Assembly (NCBI RefSeq): GCF_024168825.1
Contig: NZ_JALJWH010000001.1
Coordinates: forward strand, 868,001-932,000
DNA length: 64,000 bases
Reading direction: 5' to 3'
Source: Paenarthrobacter sp. A20
GTDB lineage: Bacteria > Actinomycetota > Actinomycetes > Actinomycetales > Micrococcaceae
The notes under the pieces were generated by a model. That model did not search any database and had not been told where the DNA came from. It saw nothing but the letters and a program-made list of their open reading frames with translations. The translations under genes were made by a program, and so were the position numbers. Of this stretch, positions 8,284-18,400 are shown piece after piece (the first letter of the stretch is position 1; every line of letters starts with the position of its first letter).

Positions 8284-9415
8284 GCGCTCCGATGGCCAGC
8301 AAGGCCAGGTGGATCCCGGTGTGGTCGCCCAGGTAGCCCAGAAGCGGCGGGCCTGCCAGGAAGGCGATATAGCCGATGGTGGAAACAACGGACACCCGGG
8401 CTGCGGCATGCTTGGGGTCGTCCGCTGCGGCTGACATGCCCATGGGGAAGGCCAGGGCCGCCCCGATGCCCCACAGCGCCGCGCCGATCCCTGCCAGAAC
8501 GACGTTGCCGGCAAAGACGAACAATGCCAGGCCAGCTGCGGCCGCTGCCATGCTGGCCCGGAGTACCGTCACACGGCCGAACCTGTCGATCGCCTTGCCA
8601 CCGAGGAACCGCATGACCGTCATCGCCAGGACGAAGAGGGCGAACAGCAACGCACCCGTGGATTCGGAGGCGCCAAGACCATCAACGGCCGCCTTTGCGA
8701 TCCAGTCGTTGCCCGCACCTTCGGTGAGGGTGGCACCCAGGACCACGACGCCGATGAGCAGCGTCCTGCCATCGCGCCAAGCCGAGGGGCCCTTCTCAGC
8801 CGGCACGCCGCCGTCGTGAATTTCCGTTGCCTCGTGCGGCAGGAAGTATCTGGGGACCGTCAGCGCGAGGGCGACGGCAATGGCGGCGATGACCAGCAGG
8901 TGCTCTGGCAAACCAACGCCGAGCTGGGACAGTCCGGCGCCGATCAGCGCGCCCAGGAAGGCGCCACCGGAGAAGGCCGCGTGGAACTGGGGCATGATGG
9001 TGCGCTTGAGCCGGTGCTCAACGTCAGCGCCCTCGATGTTCTGGGCTACATCCCACAGGCCGATTCCGATGCCGAAGAAGAACAGCGCGATTGCCGTGGC
9101 CGGAACTGACGCGGCCATCAGCGAGAAGGCAATGGCTGCACCGGCAGCACCCGCAACGATCCCCGCAACGCGAACCGTGTTCGCTGTGCCGATCCTGCCA
9201 ACCACCCAGCCGGCCGATGGCAGGGCAAGCAAGGACCCTACCGCTGTACAGAGCAGCAGGGTGCCCATCTGGCCTGAGGTAAGGCTGAGGGCCTCGGTAA
9301 CGGCCGGAATGCGGGCAGCCCAGCTGGCGAACACCAGACCGTTCATGCCGAAGATCAGGAAGGTCGCCACCGCCGCTGCATTGACGTTGGTGGTGCTTCT
9401 GGTGTTGGTGGTCAT
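8228..9415 (-). CDS. MFS transporter
   Basis: A 395-residue transporter with about twelve membrane helices and no long soluble segments. FASWAARIPAVTEALSLTSGQMGTLLL at the N-terminus resembles the fucose/YbjJ-like MFS proteins. Start is ATG at 9415, which overlaps the stop of the DeoR-type gene by four bases (ATGA); longer frames upstream would run inside that gene. The pair is therefore one transcript and the regulator probably controls the transporter. The substrate, perhaps a sugar or its derivative given DeoR-type control, is not known. Confidence 0.87.
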   Translation of the reverse strand: MTTNTRSTTNVNAAAVATFLIFGMNGLVFASWAARIPAVTEALSLTSGQMGTLLLCTAVGSLLALPSAGWVVGRIGTANTVRVAGIVAGAAGAAIAFSLMAASVPATAIALFFFGIGIGLWDVAQNIEGADVEHRLKRTIMPQFHAAFSGGAFLGALIGAGLSQLGVGLPEHLLVIAAIAVALALTVPRYFLPHEATEIHDGGVPAEKGPSAWRDGRTLLIGVVVLGATLTEGAGNDWIAKAAVDGLGASESTGALLFALFVLAMTVMRFLGGKAIDRFGRVTVLRASMAAAAAGLALFVFAGNVVLAGIGAALWGIGAALAFPMGMSAAADDPKHAAARVSVVSTIGYIAFLAGPPLLGYLGDHTGIHLALLAIGAPILLALLLAGVAKPLPPK

Positions 9416-10179
9416 GCAATCACAACTTCCACGGAGAGTTTGTTGAGCCGGGCGAGATCTTCTGGGGATGGTTCCTGGTCTGTCACGATGACGTCCACGG
9501 CCTCCATGGCGGTAACCAGGGCCACTGCGCTGGCATTCCATTTACTGCCTGCGGACGCCACAATGACGCGTGCCGCCGATTCGAGGCCGGCGCGTTTCAC
9601 TGCCGCATCATCAAGGTCGTGGGCCAGGAGGCCGTCCTTGAGGTTGAGGGCGCAGGGAGTTACTACGGCGGTGTCGAACCTTAGTGAGCGGATGTTGGCT
9701 TCCGCCATGGGTCCCCGGAATGATTGTTCGCCTTGGACAAGCCTGCCACCGGGGAGGATGAGTTCAGGTGCCCTGCCAGCCGTCTTTCCTGTCAAAGCCT
9801 CGACGCCGTGGAGGGACATGGGCATGACCGTGAGTTCCCGTGTGGCAAGCCTGCGGGCGATCTCCGTTGCGGTTGAGCCGCTGTCCAGCCACACGTGCTC
9901 CCGGTCCCTGATGAGAGCGTCAACGGCCGCCGCTATGCGGATCTTGGCGTCGTGGTCTTCCAGCTCGCGCTGCCCGTAGCCTGGGTTTTCTCCCCGGGCC
10001 AACAAGCTTCGTGCACCACCGTGGACGCGCTTCAGCACCCCGTTGGCTGCAAGGATTTCAAGGTCCCGGCGGATCGTGGCACCGGAAGCCCCCGTGGCAT
10101 CCACCAGTTCATCCACAGTGGCTTGTTCGCGCGTGCGCAGCAGCTCGCCTATGAGCCGGTGGCGGTCAGCAGTTCCCAT
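9412..10179 (-). CDS. DeoR/GlpR-family transcriptional regulator
   Basis: A 255-residue regulator. Residues about 5-60 form the DeoR helix-turn-helix (RHRLIGELLRTREQATVDEL, then GASGATIRRDLEIL), followed by the characteristic KRVHGGA turn. The rest is the DeoR-C sugar-phosphate sensor domain (isomerase-like fold) with WLDSGSTATEIARRL. The family represses carbohydrate genes and is released by sugar phosphates. ATG at 10179 gives the standard N-terminus; an upstream start at 10206 would add nine residues. It leads the two-gene operon with the MFS transporter, and a palindrome lies just upstream. Confidence 0.88.
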   Translation of the reverse strand: MGTADRHRLIGELLRTREQATVDELVDATGASGATIRRDLEILAANGVLKRVHGGARSLLARGENPGYGQRELEDHDAKIRIAAAVDALIRDREHVWLDSGSTATEIARRLATRELTVMPMSLHGVEALTGKTAGRAPELILPGGRLVQGEQSFRGPMAEANIRSLRFDTAVVTPCALNLKDGLLAHDLDDAAVKRAGLESAARVIVASAGSKWNASAVALVTAMEAVDVIVTDQEPSPEDLARLNKLSVEVVIA

Positions 10180-10199
10180 TCTCCAACCGTAGCAAGCTC

Positions 10200-10234
10200 T
10201 GCGCATTTAATCATGCGTGGTGATCATTTACGCA
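10200..10234. promoter_or_regulatory. Imperfect palindrome upstream of the DeoR-type gene
   Basis: TGCGCATTTAATCA, a seven-base spacer, then TGATCATTTACGCA form 14-base arms that pair at most positions. It starts about 20 bases upstream of the regulator's start codon. The position and TGATCA-like core fit an autoregulatory DeoR-type operator. The symmetry is visible; the binding is inferred. Confidence 0.45.
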
Positions 10235-10334
10235 CAGACGTTCTCTCACCTCCCGTCGCTTAAAGCGGAACGCTCTCGCAGCCAGTGCAAGAGCGTCCGC
10301 GGAAAGTCGCCGATAGGTGAGAGTGGATCCGTGG

Positions 10335-12017
10335 TTAGCGGGCGCGCTCCACCCGTTTCTCGTCCCACACGGGCTCTTCGGATTCATAGACTTTGCCGTC
10401 GGAACCGAAGATCAGGAAACGGTCAAAGGACTTGGCGAACCAGCGGTCGTGGGTCACGGCCAGGACGGTGCCCTCGAAAGCGTCGATCGCCCGCTCCAAG
10501 GCCTCGCCCGAGTGCAGGTCCAGGTTGTCCGTCGGCTCGTCGAGCAGCAGGAGCGTAGCCCCAGAGAGCTGAAGCAGCAGAATCTGGAAACGTGCCTGCT
10601 GACCACCCGACAACGACTCGTACTTCTGCTCGGACTGACCGGCCAGCCCGTAGGAGTCCAGCGCACCGGCAGCGGCCTCGCGGGGGAGACCCGAGCGGTG
10701 TTCGTCACCGCGGTGCAGGATCTCCAGCAAGGTCCGGCCCAGAAGATCCGGACGCACATGGGTCTGGGCGAAGAACCCGGGCCTGATGCGGGCGCCAAGC
10801 TTCACGGCCCCTTCGTGCGGCACTTCAGCAATAACGACGTCGGACACGGGCAGGTGCTCCCGCTCCGGGTCGGTGCCGCCGGTGGCGAGCAGCCGCAGGA
10901 AGTGGCTCTTGCCCGATCCGTTGGAACCCAGCACGCCCACGCGGTCACCGAACCAGATCTCGGTGGAGAACGGCTTCATGAGCCCGGTCAGTTCGAGTTT
11001 CTCCGCCACCACGGCGCGCTTGGCAGTGCGACCACCCTTGAGGCGCATCTTCACGTTCTGCTCGATGGGCAGCGCCTCGGGCGGTCCCGCCTCCAGGAAC
11101 TTGGCCAGGCGGGTCTGCGCTGCCTGGTACCTGTTGGCCATGTCAGAGCGGAACGCGGCCTTGTTCTTGTACATGTTGACGAGTTCCTTGAGCTTGATGT
11201 GCTCCTCGTCCCAGCGCTTGCGGAGTTCCTCGAACCGGGCGTTGCGGTCGGCGCGGGCCTCGACATAGGAGCCGAAGCCCCCACCGTGGATCCATGCGCC
11301 GGCACCGTTGATGCCTGGCTCGAGCGTGACGATACGCCCGGCCGCGTTGTTGAGCAGCTCTCGGTCGTGGCTGATGAACAGCACAGTCTTCTTGGACTCA
11401 TTGAGCTTGCCCTCCAACCAACGCTTGCCGGGGACATCCAGGTAGTTGTCCGGTTCGTCCAGGAGCAGGAGCTCGTCCGGGCCGGCAAAGAGCGCTTCCA
11501 GCACCAAGCGCTTCTGTTCGCCACCGGACAGGGTGGAGGCGCGGCGGAACTGCGCTTTGTCGAAGGAAATCCCCAACGCGGCCATGCAGACTTCGTCCCA
11601 GACGGTCTCGACGTCGTACCCGCCGGCATCGCCCCAGTCCACGATCGCCTGGGCGTACTTCATCTGCGTGGGCTCGTCGTCGTGCTCCATCATGGCGAGC
11701 TCTGCGTCCTCCACCGCCTTTGCAGCGGCAGCAAGCCCGGCCTGGGCCGTGGAAACCAAAAGGTCGCGGACGGTTGATTCGTCGCGGACCTGGCCCACGA
11801 ACTGCCGCATGATGCCCATGTTGCCTGAACGGCCCACAACACCTTCGTCCGGCGTGAGGTCGCCGGAGATGATCTTGAACAGGGTGGTCTTACCGGTGCC
11901 ATTCGGTCCGATGAGAGCGGTCTTGGTGCCGTCGGGGACCTTGAAGGTCACTCCGTTGAGCAGCTGGGTGCCGTCGGAGAGGAAGTAGTCGATGCCGGAA
12001 ACGTCAATATGGGCCAC
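10335..12017 (-). CDS. ABC-F family ATPase
   Basis: A 560-residue soluble protein with two ABC domains and no membrane segment. First domain: Walker A GPNGTGKTTLF, signature LSGGEQKRLVLEALF, Walker B LLLLDEPDNYLD. Second: GSNGSGKSHFL, LSGGQQARFQILLLQL, LLLLDEPTDNLD. The charged linker between them (about 240-300) is the P-site tRNA interaction motif of ABC-F factors. These proteins act on the ribosome E site, either as translation factors or as antibiotic-protection factors; I cannot say which. Single gene with GC-rich flanks and an ATG start. Confidence 0.88.
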   Translation of the reverse strand: MAHIDVSGIDYFLSDGTQLLNGVTFKVPDGTKTALIGPNGTGKTTLFKIISGDLTPDEGVVGRSGNMGIMRQFVGQVRDESTVRDLLVSTAQAGLAAAAKAVEDAELAMMEHDDEPTQMKYAQAIVDWGDAGGYDVETVWDEVCMAALGISFDKAQFRRASTLSGGEQKRLVLEALFAGPDELLLLDEPDNYLDVPGKRWLEGKLNESKKTVLFISHDRELLNNAAGRIVTLEPGINGAGAWIHGGGFGSYVEARADRNARFEELRKRWDEEHIKLKELVNMYKNKAAFRSDMANRYQAAQTRLAKFLEAGPPEALPIEQNVKMRLKGGRTAKRAVVAEKLELTGLMKPFSTEIWFGDRVGVLGSNGSGKSHFLRLLATGGTDPEREHLPVSDVVIAEVPHEGAVKLGARIRPGFFAQTHVRPDLLGRTLLEILHRGDEHRSGLPREAAAGALDSYGLAGQSEQKYESLSGGQQARFQILLLQLSGATLLLLDEPTDNLDLHSGEALERAIDAFEGTVLAVTHDRWFAKSFDRFLIFGSDGKVYESEEPVWDEKRVERAR

Positions 12018-12065
12018 GTTTCAATCCTCCCACGGCACGGGATAAGGCTCGACGGCGGTACTCGG

Positions 12066-13322
12066 CTACGGCTTCCGGCGGGCAAATTCCGGCGCGTGTT
12101 CTGGGCGCGGACCGAAGGCAATCATTCGCGCCGGCAGCTTCCCGAAGGAAGGAAAGTTCCTCGCCACGAAGACCAAGGGCTTGGGAGGCTTCGGTTGCTT
12201 GCCGGCCATGACCTGCGCGAACACCACTCGGTGCAGGACCCGCTGGAAGGTCTGGACGATGACGGTGGGAAGCCAGCGCCGCTTTTGGACCGCGGCGAGG
12301 TGTCCGTCGTCGAGCGTTTCACCCAGCAGAGGCGACGCGAGCACGCGCGCTGCCGCCACCGCGTCCTGCACCGCAAGGTTGATCCCCACACCGCCGGCTG
12401 GGGACATCGCATGCGCGGCATCCCCAATGAGCAATAGCCCCGGCCGGTGCCATCGGGGCAGGCGGTTGAGTTTCACGTCCAGGAGGTGGAGGTCGTCCGT
12501 GGATTCGATGGTGTCCACTCGGTCGGCGAGATCCGGCCGCAGGCTGGCAACCTTGTCGCGAAAGGCCTGCACCCCAGCAGCCCGCAGTTGTGGGTCCGAG
12601 CCTTTAGCGGCCAAGTACGCGATCTGGTGATAATCCTTGCGGGTCAGGCTCAGCAGTACGTCAGAGGCGCCAAAACGCGGCGAGATGGAGGACATTGGTT
12701 CGTCCTCGCCCGCGGTTCGCGGCAACCTGAACCACCACGTATCGAACGGCACGGGAAATTCATGCGGCACCAGCCCGGCCTTGGTACGGAGCACCGAGCC
12801 GCGTCCATCGCATGCCACCGTCAAAGGCGCCTTCAGTTCGGCGGTTGCTACAACAGAACCGGTCAGGGGATCGCGGGTTTGGTATGCCACTCCCGCAACA
12901 GCGCCCGAGGAATGGCGCAGCAAGTCCGTGGCCTCAGTGTTCATCAGCAACGTGAACGCAGGTTCCTGTCGAGCTGCTTCCACCAGGAAGTTGAGCAGGT
13001 CCCACTGCGGCACCATGGCCACGTAATTGTAGGGGGCCTTCAAGCGTCCAAAATCAGCGAGGACCACTGAGTCGCCTGGCCCGGTCGGTAGCCGGAAATT
13101 GCCCAGTTTGCTCTGGGGAAGGGCGCGGAATCCTTCTCCGAGGCCCAGCTCGTCCAAGAGCCGAATGGTTGAGGCGTGGACGGTATCACCCCGAAAATCA
13201 CGCAGGAAGTCGGCGTGCTTTTCCAGCACAGTGACCCTGACGCCGGCACGGGCAAGCAGCAGCCCCAGTACGATCCCTGCCGGCCCTCCGCCGACCACCA
13301 CACACTGGGTACCTGCCGTCAT
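12066..13322 (-). CDS. FAD-dependent aromatic-hydroxylase-like monooxygenase
   Basis: A 418-residue flavoprotein of the PHBH/UbiH fold. It has the dinucleotide-binding GGGPAGIVLGLLLARAG at the N-terminus with the acidic LEKHADF, the DG-like VACDGRGSVLR motif in the middle, and the GD motif LLLIGDAAHAMSPAGGVGIN near residue 290. These enzymes hydroxylate substrates with NAD(P)H and O2. It starts 14 bases after the penicillin-binding protein gene ends, so the two are probably cotranscribed, although no functional link is obvious. Confidence 0.86.
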   Translation of the reverse strand: MTAGTQCVVVGGGPAGIVLGLLLARAGVRVTVLEKHADFLRDFRGDTVHASTIRLLDELGLGEGFRALPQSKLGNFRLPTGPGDSVVLADFGRLKAPYNYVAMVPQWDLLNFLVEAARQEPAFTLLMNTEATDLLRHSSGAVAGVAYQTRDPLTGSVVATAELKAPLTVACDGRGSVLRTKAGLVPHEFPVPFDTWWFRLPRTAGEDEPMSSISPRFGASDVLLSLTRKDYHQIAYLAAKGSDPQLRAAGVQAFRDKVASLRPDLADRVDTIESTDDLHLLDVKLNRLPRWHRPGLLLIGDAAHAMSPAGGVGINLAVQDAVAAARVLASPLLGETLDDGHLAAVQKRRWLPTVIVQTFQRVLHRVVFAQVMAGKQPKPPKPLVFVARNFPSFGKLPARMIAFGPRPEHAPEFARRKP

Positions 13323-13336
13323 AGTCTGCCTCCGAA

Positions 13337-15325
13337 TCAGCCCGCCGCAGTAAGGAACGACTTCAACAACGGCCCGCTGGTGGTAGCGCCAAGCCCGCCG
13401 TCTTCAACGAACACGGCGACTGCGAGGTCGCCGTGGGTAGCCACGATCCACGCGTGTGTCTTCGGCGGGTTGTCGTTGCCGAATTCCGCGGTACCGGTCT
13501 TGGCTCCTACGGGTGCCCCGGGCACCTCCGCCAGGAAGCCGGCGTGGCCGGATGTCACCACGGCGCGCATCATGTCCGCCAGTGCAGCGGCTTCTTCCTT
13601 GGTGATCGGCTTGGTGGACGCTGGCGCAGCGCTTGCTGTTGCGGAAGCGGACGACGGCGATGCGGAGCCACTTTCCGTGGGGGTCGAAGCTGCGCTGGGG
13701 TCCTGCGCTGCATCGGCGTTCAGCACCAGCTGCGGTGAAACCGGGGCGCCGTTGGCTACGGACGCGGCCATGACGGCTGCCGAGAGTGGCGAGAAGAGGA
13801 CTTTGCCCTGGCCGATCATGGAAGCGGCGTGCTCGGTGCCTTCTGCGGCGCCGGGAACCGAGCCAAGGAACGCGTCAGCGCCCAGCTTGGGGGCTTCAAC
13901 GGCCACACCCAAGGCCTGTGCAGCGGATTCGAGTTGGTCCTGGCTGACGGTTTCGCGGGCGTTGATGAAGGCAGTGTTGCAGGAGTGCGCAAACGCATCC
14001 CGCAGAGCCACGGAACCCAGCGAGGTTTCGGGGTAGCCCTCGGCGTTCTTGAAGGTTCGGCCATCGACAGTCAGCGTGGAGGGGCATTCCACGGTGGAAT
14101 CCGGGGTGGCTCCGTTGCGGAACATGGCCAACGAATCAACGATCTTGAATGTGGACCCGGGAGCGTACTGCCCCAGAAGTGCGGTGTTGTAGCCGTTGCT
14201 GCCCGGTCCGGACGCTGCGGCAAGAAGGGCGCCTGTGGATGGTCTGAGGGCCACAATGGCAGACGCCGGCTCGACTCCTGCCAATGTTTCCTCCGCCAGC
14301 TGCTGAAGCTTCAGGTCCAGGGTGGTCTTGAGGGTGGTGCCCGGCGAGGGAAGGGACGAGAAGAACACCTTGGTACCGGGGGTCTCTCCTTCGGCCTTTT
14401 CAGCCGGGGTGGCCACGACTTCCACGCCGTCCTTGCCGCGCAGCAACGAGTCGTATTTCTGCTGCAGGCCGCCGGTTCCCGTGGTGTCTCCGGCTCGCAG
14501 GACGCCATTGGATTTCTCGATCTGCTCTGCGCTGGCTTGCCCAACGCTGCCCAACAGCGCGCGGGCAAAGGTCCTGGTGGGAGCCAGGGCCATGGAGTCC
14601 AGGATGCTGACACCGCCAGGGATGGCTTTGATCCTGGCTTCAGTGATGTCCGCCGTATAGGCACGGAGTACAAGGCCTTCCACAAAAGCCTGGGGTCCCG
14701 AAGCAGCAACCTGCTTGGCGTACTCCTCGGCGTCCAGTCCCAGAAGGGCTGCCATGGCACGCGCAGAAGCATCGGCCTGTTCGGCGGGAACCTTGGTCTT
14801 GTCGATGCCTACCCGGAAGACAGGCCTGTCCTCAACAATCGGGGCGTCGCCGGCACCAAGGATCTGGCCGCGCTGGGCGGCAACGGTCTTGACCGACAAA
14901 GTTTCACCGTCGGAGAGCTGCGGCGCAAGCAGGGCAGGGTTCCATTGGACCGCCCACTTGTCGCCCGACTTCCTCAGCGTGGCTTCGGAGCTGTACTCCC
15001 ACTTGGCCGAGCCAATGTTCCAACTGTAATTAAGGGGGAAAGTGGCGGTGTCGCCGTCGAGCTTGACGTCCCCGGACGCAACCGACGGCTTGGCGTCGAG
15101 GCCCTCGAAGACGGCTTTGAGTTCATCGTTGGCCGCGGCAGCGTCCTTGCCCTCCACGGCCAGCGAACCGACGTCGAGCGCTGACAGTGAGGAGGCCAGC
15201 TGCTTGGCTGCTCCCTCCGCACCGGCCCGTCCGTCGTCACAGGCGGTCAGTGAACCAACCATGACAAGAGTTACGAGACCAAGGACAAAACCCTGCTGCA
15301 TTTTCAGTTTCCCCATTTGCGACAT
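13337..15325 (-). CDS. Lipoprotein penicillin-binding protein with NTF2-like N-terminal domain
   Basis: About 662 residues. It begins with a lipoprotein signal peptide: hydrophobic helix followed by lipobox LTAC with Cys29. An NTF2-like MecA-N type domain (about 35-145) and a PBP dimerisation domain (about 150-310) precede the transpeptidase domain, which has all three motifs: STFK (nucleophile Ser), SCN, and KTGTAE. This is the domain order of class B PBPs of the PBP2a/PbpA type that crosslink peptidoglycan outside the membrane. A Ser/Ala/Pro/Thr-rich insert lies between SCN and KTG (about 565-595). I start at ATG 15325, giving MSQMGKLKM; ATGs at 15316 and 15301 are alternatives. Confidence 0.88.
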   Translation of the reverse strand: MSQMGKLKMQQGFVLGLVTLVMVGSLTACDDGRAGAEGAAKQLASSLSALDVGSLAVEGKDAAAANDELKAVFEGLDAKPSVASGDVKLDGDTATFPLNYSWNIGSAKWEYSSEATLRKSGDKWAVQWNPALLAPQLSDGETLSVKTVAAQRGQILGAGDAPIVEDRPVFRVGIDKTKVPAEQADASARAMAALLGLDAEEYAKQVAASGPQAFVEGLVLRAYTADITEARIKAIPGGVSILDSMALAPTRTFARALLGSVGQASAEQIEKSNGVLRAGDTTGTGGLQQKYDSLLRGKDGVEVVATPAEKAEGETPGTKVFFSSLPSPGTTLKTTLDLKLQQLAEETLAGVEPASAIVALRPSTGALLAAASGPGSNGYNTALLGQYAPGSTFKIVDSLAMFRNGATPDSTVECPSTLTVDGRTFKNAEGYPETSLGSVALRDAFAHSCNTAFINARETVSQDQLESAAQALGVAVEAPKLGADAFLGSVPGAAEGTEHAASMIGQGKVLFSPLSAAVMAASVANGAPVSPQLVLNADAAQDPSAASTPTESGSASPSSASATASAAPASTKPITKEEAAALADMMRAVVTSGHAGFLAEVPGAPVGAKTGTAEFGNDNPPKTHAWIVATHGDLAVAVFVEDGGLGATTSGPLLKSFLTAAG

Positions 15326-15369
15326 TATGCCCCGTTCCCCTGACAGTTTCTTGTCGTGCCCGGGAAGCG

Positions 15370-15419
15370 GACAGCCGCCGCCTGCCATCCCCGGGAAGAG
15401 GCGGCAAGCGGCGGCTGTC
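15370..15419 (-). terminator. Hairpin after the GH31 gene
   Basis: Perfect 12-base arms GACAGCCGCCGC and GCGGCGGCTGTC with a 26-base loop, just downstream of the GH31 stop and before the PBP gene. No T-run follows, so it may be a weak or Rho-assisted terminator, or an mRNA-stabilising hairpin. Confidence 0.5.
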
Positions 15420-15430
15420 TGGAAATCAAC

Positions 15431-18400
15431 CTAGGGAGCGCACGTGAACTTGGCATCACCCCAGACACCATGCGCGCCGTTGATGGAACCGGACGGGTCC
15501 ACCACCAATTCCACGTAGGCCACGCCTGTCAGGTCAACAGACACCGATTCCGGAGCGAATCCGGGGGTGTACGTGCGCGACTGGTACTTGTTCACGCCGT
15601 CTGCGTTGACCTTGAAGATGATGTTGCCGCCGAAACCGCTCTCAAGGCCCACCTGCGAGGTGAATGTCGAACACTTGCCGCCCAGGTAGTACGTGATCTT
15701 CGAGGCAGCGTGGACGCCAAGACCCTTGGTGAACACGGGCTGCTGCCCGGTTGCGGGGTCCGTGTAATTGATGGCCAGGGGCTTGTCCGGGGACGACGCC
15801 GAGTCCTTGTTGGCCACGTTCTTGCCGATCACGCCGTAGCCGTTCAGGGCCTGGACCCAAGGTGTCTCGGAGGCATATACGGAGCCAACCGGGACGTTCG
15901 GCAGTGGCTGGGAGGTCACCTTCCAGTCGAAGAACTTCACCCGCGTATCGGTAGGCAGCGTCACGGACGCCAACTCCTTGGTGGGGTTCAACCGGACAGT
16001 GTTGGAGAACGCCTGGTACTTGTACTGCGTGTACTCCGGCGACGGGCCGTTGGCGTTGTTGCGGCCCTGTTCGGACACCGCCAACACTGCCCCGTTCAGC
16101 ACGGACGGCTGCAACCAGTTGGGGAAGAAGATCGATTGCTTTTCCATGCTTCCATCGGCATATGTCAGGGTGAGCTCAGGACTGGTGCCGTTCCCAACGG
16201 CTGCGGATCCGAGGACAGCCAAGTGGGTTCCCTTGCCCTTGACGGCGATCGTTTGCGCGGACAATGCCACCGAGTTGGCTACGTCCGGCCCGACGGCCGG
16301 CCACGTGTAGTCCACCTGCGTAGGCTTCCCGGCGTCCACCGTTACCGTGCTGCCCGGTCGGACACCGCCAGCCGGTACCGTAGCGGCAGCCAGCTGCTCG
16401 GCCGCGAAGGTGGCCCCTCCGCCGTCGAAGTTTCCGAGTGCCTTACCTGCCACGGTGGTGACTGAAACGGTGTTGTACGCGGCGGCCAAGGAACCGTAAG
16501 CGACGTAGATCTGGTTGCCGCCGGTCACTGACTGGGCGGAGCCCGAAGCAGTGTACGACGCCGAAACCCGCACGGTCTGTTGGCCCGCCTTGGCGCTGGA
16601 GCCGGGTTTGATGACGAATGTTGCCGTCGTTGTCCCGCCGCCGTTGACCTTCGCCGCAGTTGCGCCGGTGGAAGAGACCACGGTCCACCCCTCAGGGAGA
16701 ACCGGCGTCAGGACCACGTTGGTCTTGGCTTTGGTTCCGGTGTTCACGAAGGCCGCGGTGACGGTGGTTTCCTGGTCCTGGAAGACCTGCTGGCCAGTGG
16801 TCACGCGAACTTCGGCCGCCGTGTCTTCCTGGCTCTTGCCACCCAGCGGACCTGCTTGCTGGAGCTGAACCGTTGCGGACTGGTTGGAAGCGATGGAACC
16901 CGTCTTCACCCAGATGGTGCCGTTGTTGGCCTCATCGAAGTACCAGCCGGTTGTTGCTGAGGCGTAGGCGGCTTGGGTGGAGTGCTGCGTGAGCTTGGTT
17001 CCACCGATCTTGACGTCCTTGGGAGCTGCGCCAGCGTGGACTTTCAACTCATACGGTCGGGCAGCGGCCTTGCCGGTGTACTCGCCCTTCCGTTCACCGA
17101 TGGAAACCTTGACGCTGCTGTTGCCCTTGCCCGGAGCGTCCACTGCGAACAGCTGGCTGGAGGACTTTCCGTCCTTGAATTCGCGGGTGACTTTGTCATC
17201 CTCGTAGAGCGTGAACGTGTCCTGGCCCTGGGCGTAAACGTCCAGGGTGATCATGGAATCTTCCGGAACCAAGGAGGCGTTGCGGGCCACGATGCCTTGC
17301 GGGATCACCGCTCCGGCACGAACGAACACAGGCAGCTTGTCCAAGGGTGCGTTATAGCCGTTGAGGATCTGGCCGCCCTGGTAAAGCTTGCCGGTCCAGT
17401 AATCCACCCACTGCTGGCCTGCCGGAAGAAATATGCCGTTACGGACATCTGTCTGGGTGAAGACCGGTGCCACCAGGAAGTCGGAGCCAAGCATGAACTG
17501 GTTGTTCGCCTCGGCACCGTAGGACCACTGCTGGTCAGGGAATTCGAGGGCCATGGAGCGCATCATCGATACGCCCGTGGTGGAGGATTCCTGCGCCAAC
17601 GAGTAGATGAAGGGCATGAGCTGCTGGCGGAGCTGGAGGTATTGGCGGTTGATGGCCGTGGCTTCATCGCCGTAGAGCCATGGACGCTTATCCGTAGCCG
17701 CCCAGCCGGACATGGAGTAGAGCGCCGGCGCGAAGGCCTTCCACTGAAGGTCGCGGACATACGACTCCGCAGAGCCGCCAAAGATGCCGTCGACGTCACC
17801 CGTAGTGAACGCCAAACCCGAGTTGCCGGCGCCGGTGAGGGCCGAGACCTGCCAGCGGACGGCGTCGAGGTTTCCTGAATGGTCACCCGTCCACTGCATG
17901 CCGCAACGCTGGGAGCCGGCCCAACCTTCCACCATCAGCGAGGTGCCGCGGGCATTCGAGTACTGCTCGATGCCGCCGTGTGCTGCCTCGCAACCGGTGA
18001 GGGCCTGGCGGTAGCCCTGCCCCACCCACGCAACGTCAAGCTTGCGGAGCCGAACCCCGGCCTCACCTACTTCGTACTCCTGGTTGGTCAGGGAACGCTG
18101 GGTCCACAGGCCAACCTTGAGATCGGTTTCTTCCTCGATGTTGCTGACGGTTTCCGGGAGTTGCTGATATTCGCAGCCGTAGCCGTCGTTGACCAGCATC
18201 CAGCCTGCGGGCATGTCGTTCTCGACGAACTTCCGCGCGGTCTTGATGGCGTCGGGCGTGCGCTGCTTGGCGCCGTCGGGATCGCCGTAGCCCGAGGATG
18301 AATAACCCGGGTTGGAGCGGTTGTAGCAGTCGGCATCGCCGTATTCCAGGGCGTAGACCGGAGGCATCATCGGCTTGCCGGTCAGCGTGGTGTAGGCGCC

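Noticed and set aside
10317..11777. A 486-codon plus-strand frame opposite the ABC-F gene
   Set aside because: Antisense shadow of a gene with two full ABC domains; no recognisable motif.
13829..15184. A 451-codon plus-strand frame opposite the penicillin-binding protein
   Set aside because: Gly-rich antisense shadow without domain; the PBP has all its motifs.
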